Shown: positions 16,307 through 25,306, counted from the stretch's first letter. The stretch is 45,307 nucleotides of DNA from SVTX01 sp964526505 (GCA_964526505.1 CAZGJC010000013.1:1-45307), one strand, 5' to 3'. The notes: generated by a model not told the origin, from the letters alone. Numbers and translations are program-made.

Positions 16307-18439
16307 TTATTCTCCCTCTGTTTGGAAGAGGTAAGAGTAACTTGAATTTGCTTTCTTGAATTCTTCGATTGTCAAATCGATGAACGTGTAGAAGTAAGAG
16401 AACCTGTTTGTTTTGAAAGTTTCGAAATGTTCGGATATATAATTCGCACAAGTTTCAAGGTATTCGTCATAATTCTTGACTGTCATTTTCTTGAAGTTTG
16501 TCAGAGTGTAGTAATCCGTGTTCTTGTTCCACCAGAGAGTTTTATCTTTCAAGTTGAGAGATTCGTTTTTGAGAGATGCCTGCTTATTGAATATTACGGG
16601 AATTACAGGCATATCATCCATAAGTATTTTCTCAGCCTCAATAAGGTTATCGTTTCTGTTATGGAGTGTTTTCTCATCGAATATTTTATCCATAAGGGAA
16701 TTATATTCTTCCGAATCGTAACCCGTTATATGGGGAGTGAGATAATACAACGTTGTTTGGGAATTTTCGGTTTCAACCTTTTCGGTTGTAATTGCGTTTC
16801 CGGAGAAGGACTTTGCATAAGGAGCAAGCACTGCATATGCCGTTGCCGCCGATGCTACCGTGTCAAGAGCGATAACTTCGAAGTCGCCCGAGCGGAGATC
16901 TTGTGCATAAAGGTCGTCGCAAATATCGGTGGGAATGCTTGTGGTGTTTTTGAAATAGTCGTTATTTGCTATTGTTCCTCTGAGTTTTATTTCAACGTTA
17001 AATCCGAGTCCGCTCTCACCCCAAGCCTGTGCAACCTGTTCGGCAATTGCAACGTGCACTTCATCATACGCCGCAACGGTGATTGAGAAAGAATAATCTT
17101 CTGCGTCGATGCCGACGTCGTCAAGAAGTTTCTTTGCCTTATCCATATCCTTTGTGAGAGTGGAATAGTTAGCGGAACAAATTTCACGGAAAGTTTCTTT
17201 TGTTGAACCCGATGAGAATACGCCACTCGGAACAAGACCTGTTGCCACTTCCGCAAAAACAGCCATATCTGCAATCGCCTGACGGTCGATTGCCATGGAA
17301 AGTGCTTGTCTTACTTCCTTAATTGCGAATATTGCCTCTCCGTCTTCGGAGCCGAATTTCTTTATTTTTGCGTTTTGATTGAGGTAATAGGTGTGTGCGG
17401 AAAGAGAATCTTTAACGGTGAGATTTTCATCGTTTTCGTAATCTTTACGTATCGAAAGGGGAATGTCTCCGACGTAAAGAATTTGTCCTGCCTCATAAGC
17501 CTCTTTTACTTGCTCGTCGGTGAGCGAGCAGTCAACAAGTATCTTATAAGGTGTTACGGAGACGTCGATATCTTCCTCGTCTGCGGAATTTCTGAAATAG
17601 TAAGTATTTCTTTCAAGAATGAAACTGCTGATTGTTTGTTGATTGAAGTATTTTTTGCCCGATATGACTTCGCCGTGATAAGGGTTATCACTGCTAGTTC
17701 CGTCGTCATCGACTTCTTCTCTTATGATATCGAATTCCGTGTCCTCATACTGAACGTCTTCGTCTTCGACAAAGTTAAATCTCGACGGCTTGAAAGGACC
17801 GCTGCAAACCATTGTGGCACCCTTTTTTGCCCAGTCTTCCGTTGCCTTAACGTAGGTTTCGCTCAAAGGAGCGAGTGCCAAACTTGTAAGGTTCAAGAGG
17901 AACTGGTCGTAATCTATTTTGCCCTCAAACTCGATGGTGACGATTTTATTATCGGCGTAAAGACCGAGGTCGTCGATCGTCATATCACCCTCTTTGACTT
18001 TACGTGCGTTTTTGACGTCGTAAAGGAGAGCGGCGGCTTCGTGTGAGTTGCTGTCTTCAAGAATACGCTTCCAAGCGAACACAACGTCATTGGCGGAAAT
18101 TTCCGTATTATCGGACCAGAACGTTTCTGCCAAGGTGATTTCCATTTTATATTCGTTTTCGTCTTTATCTTCAATGATTTTGTAATCTTTTGCGAGACCG
18201 TTCTTTATCTTGCCGTTTTCGTCAAGTTTGAAAAGGGTTTCGAACAAAAGGCTGACAATATTTCTTGACGATTCGTTATAATATGCGTGTACGGGGTCGA
18301 GGTCGTAAATATTGTCTGTGAGATACATTGTTATGTACTGTCCCTTGTAAGAAGTGTCTTTCTTACTGCAAGATGCCAGTGTGAATACCGACATGAGCAT
18401 AACAAGACAGAGAACAAGGGCTGTTGCACGTTTCATCAT
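16307..18439 (-). CDS. ABC transporter substrate-binding lipoprotein (OppA/SBP_bac_5 type)
   Basis: A 710-residue lipoprotein starting at ATG 18439, preceded by AAGGAGG. The signal peptide MMKRATALVLCLVMLMSVF ends in a lipobox with LASC, so the mature protein should be anchored outside by a lipidated Cys. The body matches family 5 peptide/oligopeptide-binding proteins: DLDPVHAYYNESSRNIVSLLFETL near the start, a WSDN..SANDVVFAWKRIL segment, and EVRQALSMAIDRQAIADM midway. It is longer than typical OppA (~540). Despite the transporter role, no permease or ATPase gene lies nearby, so it must use a transporter encoded elsewhere or have a sensory role. Confidence 0.9.
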   Translation of the reverse strand: MMKRATALVLCLVMLMSVFTLASCSKKDTSYKGQYITMYLTDNIYDLDPVHAYYNESSRNIVSLLFETLFKLDENGKIKNGLAKDYKIIEDKDENEYKMEITLAETFWSDNTEISANDVVFAWKRILEDSNSHEAAALLYDVKNARKVKEGDMTIDDLGLYADNKIVTIEFEGKIDYDQFLLNLTSLALAPLSETYVKATEDWAKKGATMVCSGPFKPSRFNFVEDEDVQYEDTEFDIIREEVDDDGTSSDNPYHGEVISGKKYFNQQTISSFILERNTYYFRNSADEEDIDVSVTPYKILVDCSLTDEQVKEAYEAGQILYVGDIPLSIRKDYENDENLTVKDSLSAHTYYLNQNAKIKKFGSEDGEAIFAIKEVRQALSMAIDRQAIADMAVFAEVATGLVPSGVFSSGSTKETFREICSANYSTLTKDMDKAKKLLDDVGIDAEDYSFSITVAAYDEVHVAIAEQVAQAWGESGLGFNVEIKLRGTIANNDYFKNTTSIPTDICDDLYAQDLRSGDFEVIALDTVASAATAYAVLAPYAKSFSGNAITTEKVETENSQTTLYYLTPHITGYDSEEYNSLMDKIFDEKTLHNRNDNLIEAEKILMDDMPVIPVIFNKQASLKNESLNLKDKTLWWNKNTDYYTLTNFKKMTVKNYDEYLETCANYISEHFETFKTNRFSYFYTFIDLTIEEFKKANSSYSYLFQTEGE

Positions 18440-18510
18440 TATTCGGGGTTCCTCCTTGTACGGTGAAAATAAACACATTTTTTGCGTGATTTTGCAAATA
18501 TACTCATATT

Positions 18511-18539
18511 ATTATATCATAATATTTTTATTTTGGCAA
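18511..18539 (-). promoter_or_regulatory. Promoter of the substrate-binding lipoprotein gene
   Basis: On the minus strand, TTGCCA (18534-18539) and TATAAT (18511-18516) are 17 bp apart. The rest of 18440-18724 is AT-rich and I see no gene in it. Confidence 0.75.
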
Positions 18540-18724
18540 TAGAGCAATTTGTTCTAAAAAATATTCGTAGAGTTGCACAACAAGGGCGTTTTCTTTTTAT
18601 GCAAAATGATTTCATCTCAAATCCGCAAAATTTTATTATGAACATTATACTATCGGCGAGGTTTCAAAACAAGCGGATAATGTTTAGTTTTGATAGATTT
18701 TTTGTAAATTTTGGGTTGGAAAGC

Positions 18725-18762
18725 AAAACACGGCGTCGGATTTACGTTCGACGCCGTGTTTT
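18725..18762. terminator. Terminator downstream of the 91-residue membrane protein gene
   Basis: A perfect 14-bp inverted repeat, AAAACACGGCGTCG with CGACGCCGTGTTTT, has a ten-base loop and T runs on both strands. It probably ends the minus-strand gene at 18808. Confidence 0.85.
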
Positions 18763-18807
18763 GAAAACGGGGGGACAGATTTATTTTAGACTAATAATAT
18801 CAGATAT

Positions 18808-19083
18808 TTACTCGTTTTTTTGGACCATACTGCCTATCACGAAAATTTCGATTACGGAGAGGACGGCACATATGAGAACACCGCCGACAAAACTCATTTC
18901 TCCGTCGCTGACCTTGCCGACCGTGGCAACAAATCCCCAAATGGCGGAGATTACGGCAATTATTTTGAGAACCGTGACGAAGATATTATTTGTAAACAGA
19001 GATATTATTTTGCATACGGCGTTTGCCGCTTTATCCTCTACGCTTGTTTTTTTGAAATGAGAATCGTTATAATATGCGTTCAT
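18808..19083 (-). CDS. Small membrane protein, function unknown
   Basis: A 91-residue protein. A polar N-terminus of ~30 residues is followed by two hydrophobic segments, VLKIIAVISAIWGFVATVG (~38-58) and FVGGVLICAVLSVIEIFVIG (~66-86). It has no motif I recognise. A good GAAAGGAAT site lies seven bases before the ATG, and a strong terminator lies just downstream, so I consider it a real single-gene unit. It is divergent from the S24 regulator gene. Confidence 0.65.
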   Translation of the reverse strand: MNAYYNDSHFKKTSVEDKAANAVCKIISLFTNNIFVTVLKIIAVISAIWGFVATVGKVSDGEMSFVGGVLICAVLSVIEIFVIGSMVQKNE

Positions 19084-19272
19084 ATTTTATTCCTTTCGAT
19101 TTATACGAAATTTTATTTAATTCGGAAAACAACTTGTTCTCAAAGCGGAAAAATACTTGCGATTTGCGAAGTATAATTCTTGTTTCGGAACTATTGTAAC
19201 TGCATTATAACACCAAAAACGACATTTGTCAACACTTATTTTTCAAAAATAGAAAATTTTTTCAAAAAACTA

Positions 19273-19310
19273 TTTACAAAAGAGAAAATATATGATAAAA
19301 TAATATCATA
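19273..19310 (+). promoter_or_regulatory. Promoter and candidate auto-operator of the S24 regulator
   Basis: TTTACA at 19273-19278 and TAAAAT at 19296-19301 are 17 bp apart. The -10 box lies inside a perfect dyad, TATGATA-N6-TATCATA (19291-19310), a plausible site for autorepression. The transcript leader is ~60 nt, ending in GGGGG before the ATG. Confidence 0.6.
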
Positions 19311-19364
19311 AGAGGAAAAATTCCGCTTTGCGTATACAGGGCGATTACATAGGGGGTATTTAAA

Positions 19365-20171
19365 ATGGAAGGAACGTATATTGACAGAATAAAAAGCATT
19401 AAAAGCGAAAAAAAGATAACCAATGACATGCTCAGTGATATGACGGGGATACCACTGGGAACGCTTTCGAAAATTCTTGCGGGTATAAGCGATTCTCCGA
19501 AACTTGCCAATATTGTGGCAATATGCGACGCACTCGGTTGTTCGCTTGACTACGTACTGACCGGCATTCCCGAAAACACCAACAACTACACGCTTGAAGA
19601 GAGTGAAATGACGCTGATAGAAAATTACCGCAAACTTGACAAGCACGGCAGGGAACTTGTCGGCATTGTTATAAACAAGGAAGCGGAAAGGATTGCGGAA
19701 AGCGGACTTGACGTGATTTCACGCCGTCGCAATTCGCAAATCGGAAAATCGGGTGCGACGATTTTAAGGCGTGAGTCCATAAAGGCGGCGGCAGGTCTTG
19801 AAAAGAGAAAGATTGATCTTTACGAACTTCCCGTATCCGCAGGAACAGGGGTGTTTTTATCGGACACGGAGTCGGTTATGATAACCATCCCCGCAACCGC
19901 ACAAACACAAAATGCGGATTTTGCTTTACGTATCAAGGGAAACAGTATGGAACCGAAGTACAAAGACGGGGACATATTGCTTATTGAGGAGTGTGATTCC
20001 GTTGAGTACGGAGAACTCGGTATATTTATACTTGACGGAGACGGATATTTCAAAAAATACGAGGGTGACAGGCTTTGCTCGTTAAATCCCGAATACCAGC
20101 CCATATTACTCAAAAATTTTGAGGACGTTTCCTGTTGCGGAAAAGTTATCGGAAAACTCAAAAGAAAATAA
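19365..20171 (+). CDS. XRE-family repressor with LexA/CI-like S24 autoprotease domain
   Basis: A 268-residue DNA-binding regulator. Residues ~5-68 form an XRE helix-turn-helix (NDMLSDMTGIPLGTLSKILAG, then an ALGCSLDYVLTG end). The C-terminal half (~150-268) is a peptidase S24 domain. It has a probable cleavage pair Ala159-Gly160 in PVSAGTG, the nucleophile Ser194 in KGNSMEP, and general-base Lys230 in GYFKKYEG. The layout equals phage CI-type and LexA-related repressors, which self-cleave when RecA is activated. No phage gene lies nearby, so it may be a host regulator or a prophage leftover. A dyad over its own -10 box suggests autoregulation. Confidence 0.88.
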   Translation: MEGTYIDRIKSIKSEKKITNDMLSDMTGIPLGTLSKILAGISDSPKLANIVAICDALGCSLDYVLTGIPENTNNYTLEESEMTLIENYRKLDKHGRELVGIVINKEAERIAESGLDVISRRRNSQIGKSGATILRRESIKAAAGLEKRKIDLYELPVSAGTGVFLSDTESVMITIPATAQTQNADFALRIKGNSMEPKYKDGDILLIEECDSVEYGELGIFILDGDGYFKKYEGDRLCSLNPEYQPILLKNFEDVSCCGKVIGKLKRK

Positions 20172-20216
20172 CGTGCGGGATTTGAGAGTGAAATCCGATT
20201 TATCAAAATATTTTAC

Positions 20217-20245
20217 TTGACAAAATCGCACGGGTGCATTATAAT
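20217..20245 (+). promoter_or_regulatory. Promoter of the leuS T-box leader
   Basis: TTGACA at 20217-20222 and TATAAT at 20240-20245, 17 bp apart. Confidence 0.85.
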
Positions 20246-20254
20246 ATTGATATA

Positions 20255-20535
20255 AATTTTTGAATTGAAGAATTTTAAAGACTATGACGGAAACAGAGAA
20301 AGTTTTACGCTTTTCAGAGAGTCGGCGTTCGGTGAGAGTCGGCAGGTGAGATTTTCTTACTCATTCCCAAGTTTCAAGTTGAAACCGCACGCTTTTGGCA
20401 TACGGCTGTAAGCAAGACGGCAATCCGCCGTTATCGGATTTTTGAGTGAAGGTGTCATTTTCGGCATCTTAATCAGAGTGGTACCACGGAGGTTTTTACC
20501 GCCGTCTCTGTTTTCGGAGACGGCGGTATTTTGAT
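20255..20535 (+). promoter_or_regulatory. T-box riboswitch (tRNA-Leu) controlling leuS
   Basis: A ~280-nt leader with Stem I structures, the T-box antiterminator sequence GAGTGGTACCACGG at 20476-20489, and a terminator ACCGCCGTCTC/GAGACGGCGGT (20498-20527) followed by ATTTTGATTTTT. CTC at 20360-20362, in the context CTCATTCCCAAG, is the most likely specifier codon. It is consistent with the leuS gene that follows, but I could not fold Stem I to prove it. Uncharged tRNA-Leu should promote read-through. Confidence 0.92.
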
Positions 20536-20660
20536 TTTTCGGTATACGAGCAAGTCGTAATCGGCGAAAATGCGGATGACGGCGTGGCAAGTCTCGATTT
20601 TGGGTACGGCGTTCAATACGTAAAATATTCAAGATAAAATATTTCAGAGGAGATTGAAAA

Positions 20661-23063
20661 ATGAAGTACGATTATTTATCAATTGAAAAGAAGTGGCAAG
20701 ACCGTTGGGAGCAGTCACATATTTTCGAAGCGTGCGATAATTCCGAAAAACCGAAGTTTTACGGTCTTGTGGAATTCCCTTATCCGAGCGGTGCGGGTAT
20801 GCACGTGGGACACATTAAGGCATATTCGGGTCTTGAAGTTATAAGCAGAAAGAGAAGAATGCAAGGTTACAACGTTCTTTTCCCGATAGGATTCGACGCT
20901 TTCGGTTTACCTACCGAAAACTCGGCGATAAAGTTCAACACACATCCGAGAATACTCACCGACAGAAACATAGAAAAATTCACAAGCCAACTTAAAAGAG
21001 TGGGATTTTCATTCGACTGGACAAGAACAATTGACACGACGGATGAAGACTATTACAGATGGACACAATATATTTTCATTCAGATGTTCAAAAAGGGTCT
21101 TGTTTTCAGAGACACCGCTCTTGTAAACTACTGTCCGCACTGCAAAGTCGTTCTTTCAAACGAGGATTCACAGGGTGGCAAGTGCGATATTTGCGGAAGC
21201 GACATTATACAGAAGTCGAAAGACGTTTGGTATCTCCGCATAACCAAATATGCCGACAGATTGCTTTCGGGTCTTGACGGAGTTGACTATTTGCCCAACG
21301 TAAAGCAACAGCAGATAAACTGGATAGGCAAGTCCACAGGTGCGTTTGTAAACTTCAAGGTAGGGGGAACAAACGAAACTCTCAGAATTTACACGACTCG
21401 TCCCGACACGCTTTTCGGAGTTACGTTTATGGTAATCGCTCCCGAGCATCCGATACTTGAAACTTGCAGGGAACAGATTGAAAACTCGGCTGAAATTGAC
21501 GCTTACCGTGAAGAATGCGCGAAGAAAACGGAGTTCCAAAGAACACAACTCAACAAAGACAAAACAGGAATTAAAGTTCAGGGAATATGCGGAATTAACC
21601 CCGTTACGGGAAAAGAAATTCCGATTTACGCCGCCGATTACGTAATGATGGGTTACGGAACGGGTGCTATTATGGCGGTTCCGGCACACGATGAACGTGA
21701 CTGGGCGTTTGCAAAGAAGTTCGGAATAGATATTGTTGAAGTTATAAAAGGCGGAAATATCGAAGAGGCTGCATATTCGGGCGACGGAGAGATGGTAAAT
21801 TCCGATTTCCTCAACGGATATGACAACAAAAAAGACTCCATTGCGAGAATGGTTGAATATCTTGAAGAGAACAAAATCGGAGAAGCGGGCGTTCAGTACA
21901 AGATGAAAGACTGGGCGTTCAACCGTCAGAGATATTGGGGTGAACCTATTCCGATAGTACATTGTCCCAAGTGCGGAATGGTCACGGTTCCCGAAGAGGA
22001 ACTTCCGCTCAGACTCCCCGATATGGACGAATTTGTTCCCGGCGAGGGCGGAGAGAGTCCGCTTGCAAAAGTCGAATCATTTGTAAATTGCAAATGTCCG
22101 AAGTGCGGAGGCGACGCAAAGAGAGAGACTGACACCATGCCTCAATGGGCAGGTTCTTCGTGGTATTTCCTCAGATACATTGATCCGCACAACACGGAGA
22201 AAATCGCAGACCCCGAAAAGCTCAAATATTGGCTTCCCGTTGACTGGTACAACGGCGGTATGGAACACGTAACCCGTCATATGATATATTCACGTTTCTG
22301 GCACAAGTTCCTTTATGATATCGGCGAAGTGCCGACTGACGAGCCTTATGCCAAGAGAACGGCACAGGGACTTATTCTCGGTGCGGACGGCGAAAAAATG
22401 TCGAAGTCAAAGGGCAACGTGGTTGACCCCAACGAAGTGGTTGACAAGTACGGTGCGGACGTTCTCAGAACATACATTCTCTTTATGGGCGACTACGGTG
22501 CCGCCGCTCCTTGGTCCGACAACTCGGTTAAGGGTTGCAAGAGATTTATAGAGAGAGTTTGCGACTTACAGGGAATGGTCAGCGGTCACGGAGAAACGCC
22601 GAAGCTTACGTCTCTTTTCCACAAGACCATAAAGAAGGTCGGTTCGGACATAGAGGAAATGAAGTTTAACACGGCGATAGCGTCTCTTATGGGATTGCTT
22701 AATGAAATATCCGACGCAGGAAGTCTTACGGTGGAGGAATACAAGGTATTTATTCGTCTGCTTTGTCCTATTGCACCTCACATATGTGAGGAACTTTGGG
22801 AGGCAACGGGCGAGAGCGGATTCTGTTCGCTTGCACAATGGCCCGAATACGACGAGGCAAAAACCGTTGATTCTACAATAGAAATGGCAGTTCAGGTAAA
22901 CGGCAAACTCAAAGCGACCATAATGATAAATGCCGACGCTTCAAACGACGAAGCCGTATCGCAGGCAAAGGCAGACCCGAAAGTTGCCGCTGCTATCGAG
23001 GGAAAGACGATTGTCAAGGAAATTGTCGTTCCGAAGAGAATTATAAACATTGTCGTAAGATAA
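20661..23063 (+). CDS. leuS: Leucyl-tRNA synthetase
   Basis: An 800-residue bacterial-type class I enzyme that charges tRNA-Leu in the cytoplasm. The HIGH box is HVGH at 48-51 (PYPSGAGMHVGH), and KMSKS is at ~579-583 (GEKMSKSKGN). A zinc-ribbon-like CPHC...CDIC pair lies at ~155-177, and a second pair (CPKCG) lies in the insertion around 435-480. The CP1 editing domain holds TTRPDTLFG and GTGAIMAVPAHDERD. The ATG is preceded by AGAGGAGA. It is expressed under the Leu T-box. Confidence 0.97.
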   Translation: MKYDYLSIEKKWQDRWEQSHIFEACDNSEKPKFYGLVEFPYPSGAGMHVGHIKAYSGLEVISRKRRMQGYNVLFPIGFDAFGLPTENSAIKFNTHPRILTDRNIEKFTSQLKRVGFSFDWTRTIDTTDEDYYRWTQYIFIQMFKKGLVFRDTALVNYCPHCKVVLSNEDSQGGKCDICGSDIIQKSKDVWYLRITKYADRLLSGLDGVDYLPNVKQQQINWIGKSTGAFVNFKVGGTNETLRIYTTRPDTLFGVTFMVIAPEHPILETCREQIENSAEIDAYREECAKKTEFQRTQLNKDKTGIKVQGICGINPVTGKEIPIYAADYVMMGYGTGAIMAVPAHDERDWAFAKKFGIDIVEVIKGGNIEEAAYSGDGEMVNSDFLNGYDNKKDSIARMVEYLEENKIGEAGVQYKMKDWAFNRQRYWGEPIPIVHCPKCGMVTVPEEELPLRLPDMDEFVPGEGGESPLAKVESFVNCKCPKCGGDAKRETDTMPQWAGSSWYFLRYIDPHNTEKIADPEKLKYWLPVDWYNGGMEHVTRHMIYSRFWHKFLYDIGEVPTDEPYAKRTAQGLILGADGEKMSKSKGNVVDPNEVVDKYGADVLRTYILFMGDYGAAAPWSDNSVKGCKRFIERVCDLQGMVSGHGETPKLTSLFHKTIKKVGSDIEEMKFNTAIASLMGLLNEISDAGSLTVEEYKVFIRLLCPIAPHICEELWEATGESGFCSLAQWPEYDEAKTVDSTIEMAVQVNGKLKATIMINADASNDEAVSQAKADPKVAAAIEGKTIVKEIVVPKRIINIVVR

Positions 23064-23104
23064 GGCACAGCACACGAAAAAGCAAAATTTTTGTGCGTTA
23101 GATA

Positions 23105-23133
23105 TTGACAAAAGGATTTTTATAGTGTATAAT
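23105..23133 (+). promoter_or_regulatory. Promoter of rpsU
   Basis: TTGACA at 23105-23110 and TATAAT at 23128-23133, 17 bp apart, ~64 bp before the start codon. Confidence 0.85.
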
Positions 23134-23196
23134 AACAAGGTATGATTGGGAAAAACCCAAGAGTAAATACGTAAGTGCGAGGGGAGTGAAAAAGAC

Positions 23197-23373
23197 ATGG
23201 CAGAAGTAAAGGTTAAAGACGGCGAGTCCCTTGACAGTGCACTCCGTCGCTTTAAGCGTCAGTGTGCTCGTTCGGGAATTCTCACCGAACTTCGTAAGAG
23301 AGAGCATTATGAAAAGCCGAGCGTAAAGCGTAAGAAGAAGTCTGAGGCTGCACGCAAGAGAAAATATAAGTAA
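23197..23373 (+). CDS. rpsU: 30S ribosomal protein S21
   Basis: A 58-residue basic protein of the small ribosomal subunit, bound near the anti-Shine-Dalgarno end of 16S rRNA. It starts MAEVKVKDGESLDSALRRFK and continues RQCARSGILTELRKREHYEKP, ending in a Lys/Arg-rich tail, exactly as S21 does. Length is typical (57-70). GAGGGGAG lies upstream of ATG 23197. It has its own promoter and terminator and so is a monocistronic unit between leuS and a small membrane protein. Confidence 0.97.
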   Translation: MAEVKVKDGESLDSALRRFKRQCARSGILTELRKREHYEKPSVKRKKKSEAARKRKYK

Positions 23374-23397
23374 TAAAAATATATTTGTCTTTTCTCA

Positions 23398-23443
23398 AAG
23401 CAGGTATGTTTGTCAGAAGGCAGACGTGCCTGCTTTTATTTTT
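23398..23443 (+). terminator. Terminator after rpsU
   Basis: AAGCAGGTATG..., with several G-U pairs, folds against ...CGTGCCTGCTT and is followed by TTATTTTT. Confidence 0.75.
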
Positions 23444-23482
23444 GAAATTTTGTCTTAATCATCTTATTTTTCGGAGGATATT

Positions 23483-23725
23483 ATGGAGACTTTAAGAAAA
23501 CTCTTTCCGCTTTCATTTAAATATGCGGATACGGTTGCAAATCTTATTATAGGTATATTGATTTATCTCGTTGGCGGAGCGATTGGCGGTGCTATTATAG
23601 GCATTTTATGTCGCATTCCGTTTTTGGGCATTATTTTCAGTCTTGCAGGTTCATTGCTCAGCATTTACTGTGTTGCCGGCATAGTAATTGAAATACTTAT
23701 ATTTGCCAAGGTTTTAAAAGATTAA
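23483..23725 (+). CDS. Small glycine-rich membrane protein, function unknown
   Basis: An 80-residue protein with a short N-terminal cytoplasmic-looking segment, then two or three hydrophobic stretches rich in Gly and Ile (GILIYLVGGAIGGAIIGIL at ~24-42, IIFSLAGSLLSIYCVAGIVI at ~50-69). A CGGAGG site lies before the ATG and a strong terminator follows the stop, so the unit looks genuine. I do not recognise a family; the GXXXG pattern suggests helix packing or oligomerisation. Confidence 0.7.
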   Translation: METLRKLFPLSFKYADTVANLIIGILIYLVGGAIGGAIIGILCRIPFLGIIFSLAGSLLSIYCVAGIVIEILIFAKVLKD

Positions 23726-23735
23726 GATTACATAC

Positions 23736-23768
23736 AACACCGCCGAAAGTGTTTCTTTCGGCGGTGTT
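23736..23768 (+). terminator. Terminator after the 80-residue membrane protein
   Basis: AACACCGCCGAAAG pairs perfectly with CTTTCGGCGGTGTT around a five-base loop, then TTCGTTCTTTTTT. Confidence 0.9.
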
Positions 23769-23896
23769 TCGTTCTTTTTTCGACAAATTCAGTCGATTTT
23801 TTCATATGTTTACACAAAAAACTTGTTTTTACGTATGAAGTAATATAAAATAATTTTAGCAGTACCCAGAAAATATTATTCCAAGGATTGTTAAAT

Positions 23897-25306
23897 ATGA
23901 AAAAACAAATAAATGCGGTAATTTTGATTGTTTGCGTGCTTTTATCGTTTTGCTGTTGTTCGAAAACCAACGGCACAGGCGAGGGGCAGACGGAGGGTTT
24001 GACCGGCGGTGGCAACCAATCCGTGAAACTCGAAGCCCACGGAATTGACGACGAATGCAAGAACTGGTATCAGGTATACGTAAAGTCTTTCTTTGATTCG
24101 GACGGCGACGGTATTGGCGACATTATCGGATTATCGGGGAAACTTTCGTACATAAAGGGTTTAGGCTACGGTGGCATTTGGCTGTCGGACGTTTTGGAGC
24201 GTGATTCGGGCGTTTTCTCTGTCTCGGGAGAGGTAGGAGAAGAAAATGACGTGATTGAACTGACAAGTTCGGCACACGAAGAGGGTCTTGAAGTTATAAT
24301 TGACGTAAAGTTTTCAAAATCCGATTTCTCGGGCGGTGTTTGCGATATTGCAAGCGACGTTTTAAAATACTGTCTTGAAAGTTTACATGCCGACGGGGTG
24401 AGACTTGTCGGTGCAGACGGTTATGCCGACGGAGACGACGAAAACGTTGAGTCGGTGAAAAGCATCGCAAAGACGGCGAAAAGCATTAAGTCGGATTGCT
24501 ACGTGATAGCGGAGTTGGGTATAAACGACGACGAATTACTTACACGATATACGAAACTCGACGTTGACTGCATTCAAGTATACGGCAGAGGCGACGGAAC
24601 GGGATTTTTATCGGAGATGCTCAAAATAGAAAACGGTAATTTGCTATGCGAGGAAATGGGGAAAAATTCTTTATTTTCTCAAACAAATCTCGGCACGTAC
24701 ATATCAAGCGAAGCTACAAGCAACAGGGTTGCAAGTTATATGAACGGTATTGCACAGATAAAAATGCTTTGCGGTTTACAGATGATAATGAACGGAAGTA
24801 TATCGACGCTATACGGAGATGAAATAGGTATGGTAAGTCCCACGGCGTCCGGAACAAATCTTTTACCTATGCTTTGGGACAATTCGCAAAGTGACGGATA
24901 TGCCGGTGCCATGACGGATTTGGACGCAAAAGACGCTTACGACTACGCCTCTGTTGCCGTACAAGAGGCGGACGAGGGAAGTATTTACAACTATTACAGG
25001 CAAATGCTGAATTTACGAAACTGTTTGCCGTCACTTTCAAGGGGCAAGGCAGAACAGGTGGCGTACGACGGTGACGAGAGTGTGGGCATTATCAAAAAGA
25101 CTTACGGAGACGAGGAGATAATTATAATTATCAATCTTGCCAAAAGTCTTGACGACGGTTATGCAAGCGTAAAACTTGCGGACGAGTTGGCGGGAAAGAC
25201 GGCTATTTGCGGTACGTCGGCTTACGGGAACAAGTACACGGTCGAATACGACGAGGAGACGGGTGAGATGAACATTCCGCCGTATACGATTGTTATTTTT
25301 CGCTGA
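23897..25306 (+). CDS. GH13 alpha-amylase-like lipoprotein, predicted catalytically inactive
   Basis: A 469-residue lipoprotein. ATG 23897 has AAGGA nine bases upstream. The signal peptide ends in a Cys cluster, LSFCCCSK, suitable for lipidation and surface anchoring. The barrel start is clearly GH13: WYQVYVKSFFDSDGDGIGDI, then KLSYIKGLGYGGIWLSD. Later STLYGDEIGM and a C-terminal beta domain also match. However, the catalytic regions are lost. Region I (DVVxNH) reads DVKFSKSD. Region II (GFRxD) reads GVRLVGA, so the nucleophile Asp is gone. Region IV (NHDxxR) reads EATSNR. Only the region III Glu (VIAELG) remains. Domain B is almost absent. It may bind glycans or serve as scaffold. It lies just upstream of a secreted nuclease. 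Confidence 0.85.
   Translation: MKKQINAVILIVCVLLSFCCCSKTNGTGEGQTEGLTGGGNQSVKLEAHGIDDECKNWYQVYVKSFFDSDGDGIGDIIGLSGKLSYIKGLGYGGIWLSDVLERDSGVFSVSGEVGEENDVIELTSSAHEEGLEVIIDVKFSKSDFSGGVCDIASDVLKYCLESLHADGVRLVGADGYADGDDENVESVKSIAKTAKSIKSDCYVIAELGINDDELLTRYTKLDVDCIQVYGRGDGTGFLSEMLKIENGNLLCEEMGKNSLFSQTNLGTYISSEATSNRVASYMNGIAQIKMLCGLQMIMNGSISTLYGDEIGMVSPTASGTNLLPMLWDNSQSDGYAGAMTDLDAKDAYDYASVAVQEADEGSIYNYYRQMLNLRNCLPSLSRGKAEQVAYDGDESVGIIKKTYGDEEIIIIINLAKSLDDGYASVKLADELAGKTAICGTSAYGNKYTVEYDEETGEMNIPPYTIVIFR

Noticed and set aside
20357..20632. Minus-strand open frame inside the leuS leader
   Set aside because: The region is fully explained by the T-box RNA and terminator.
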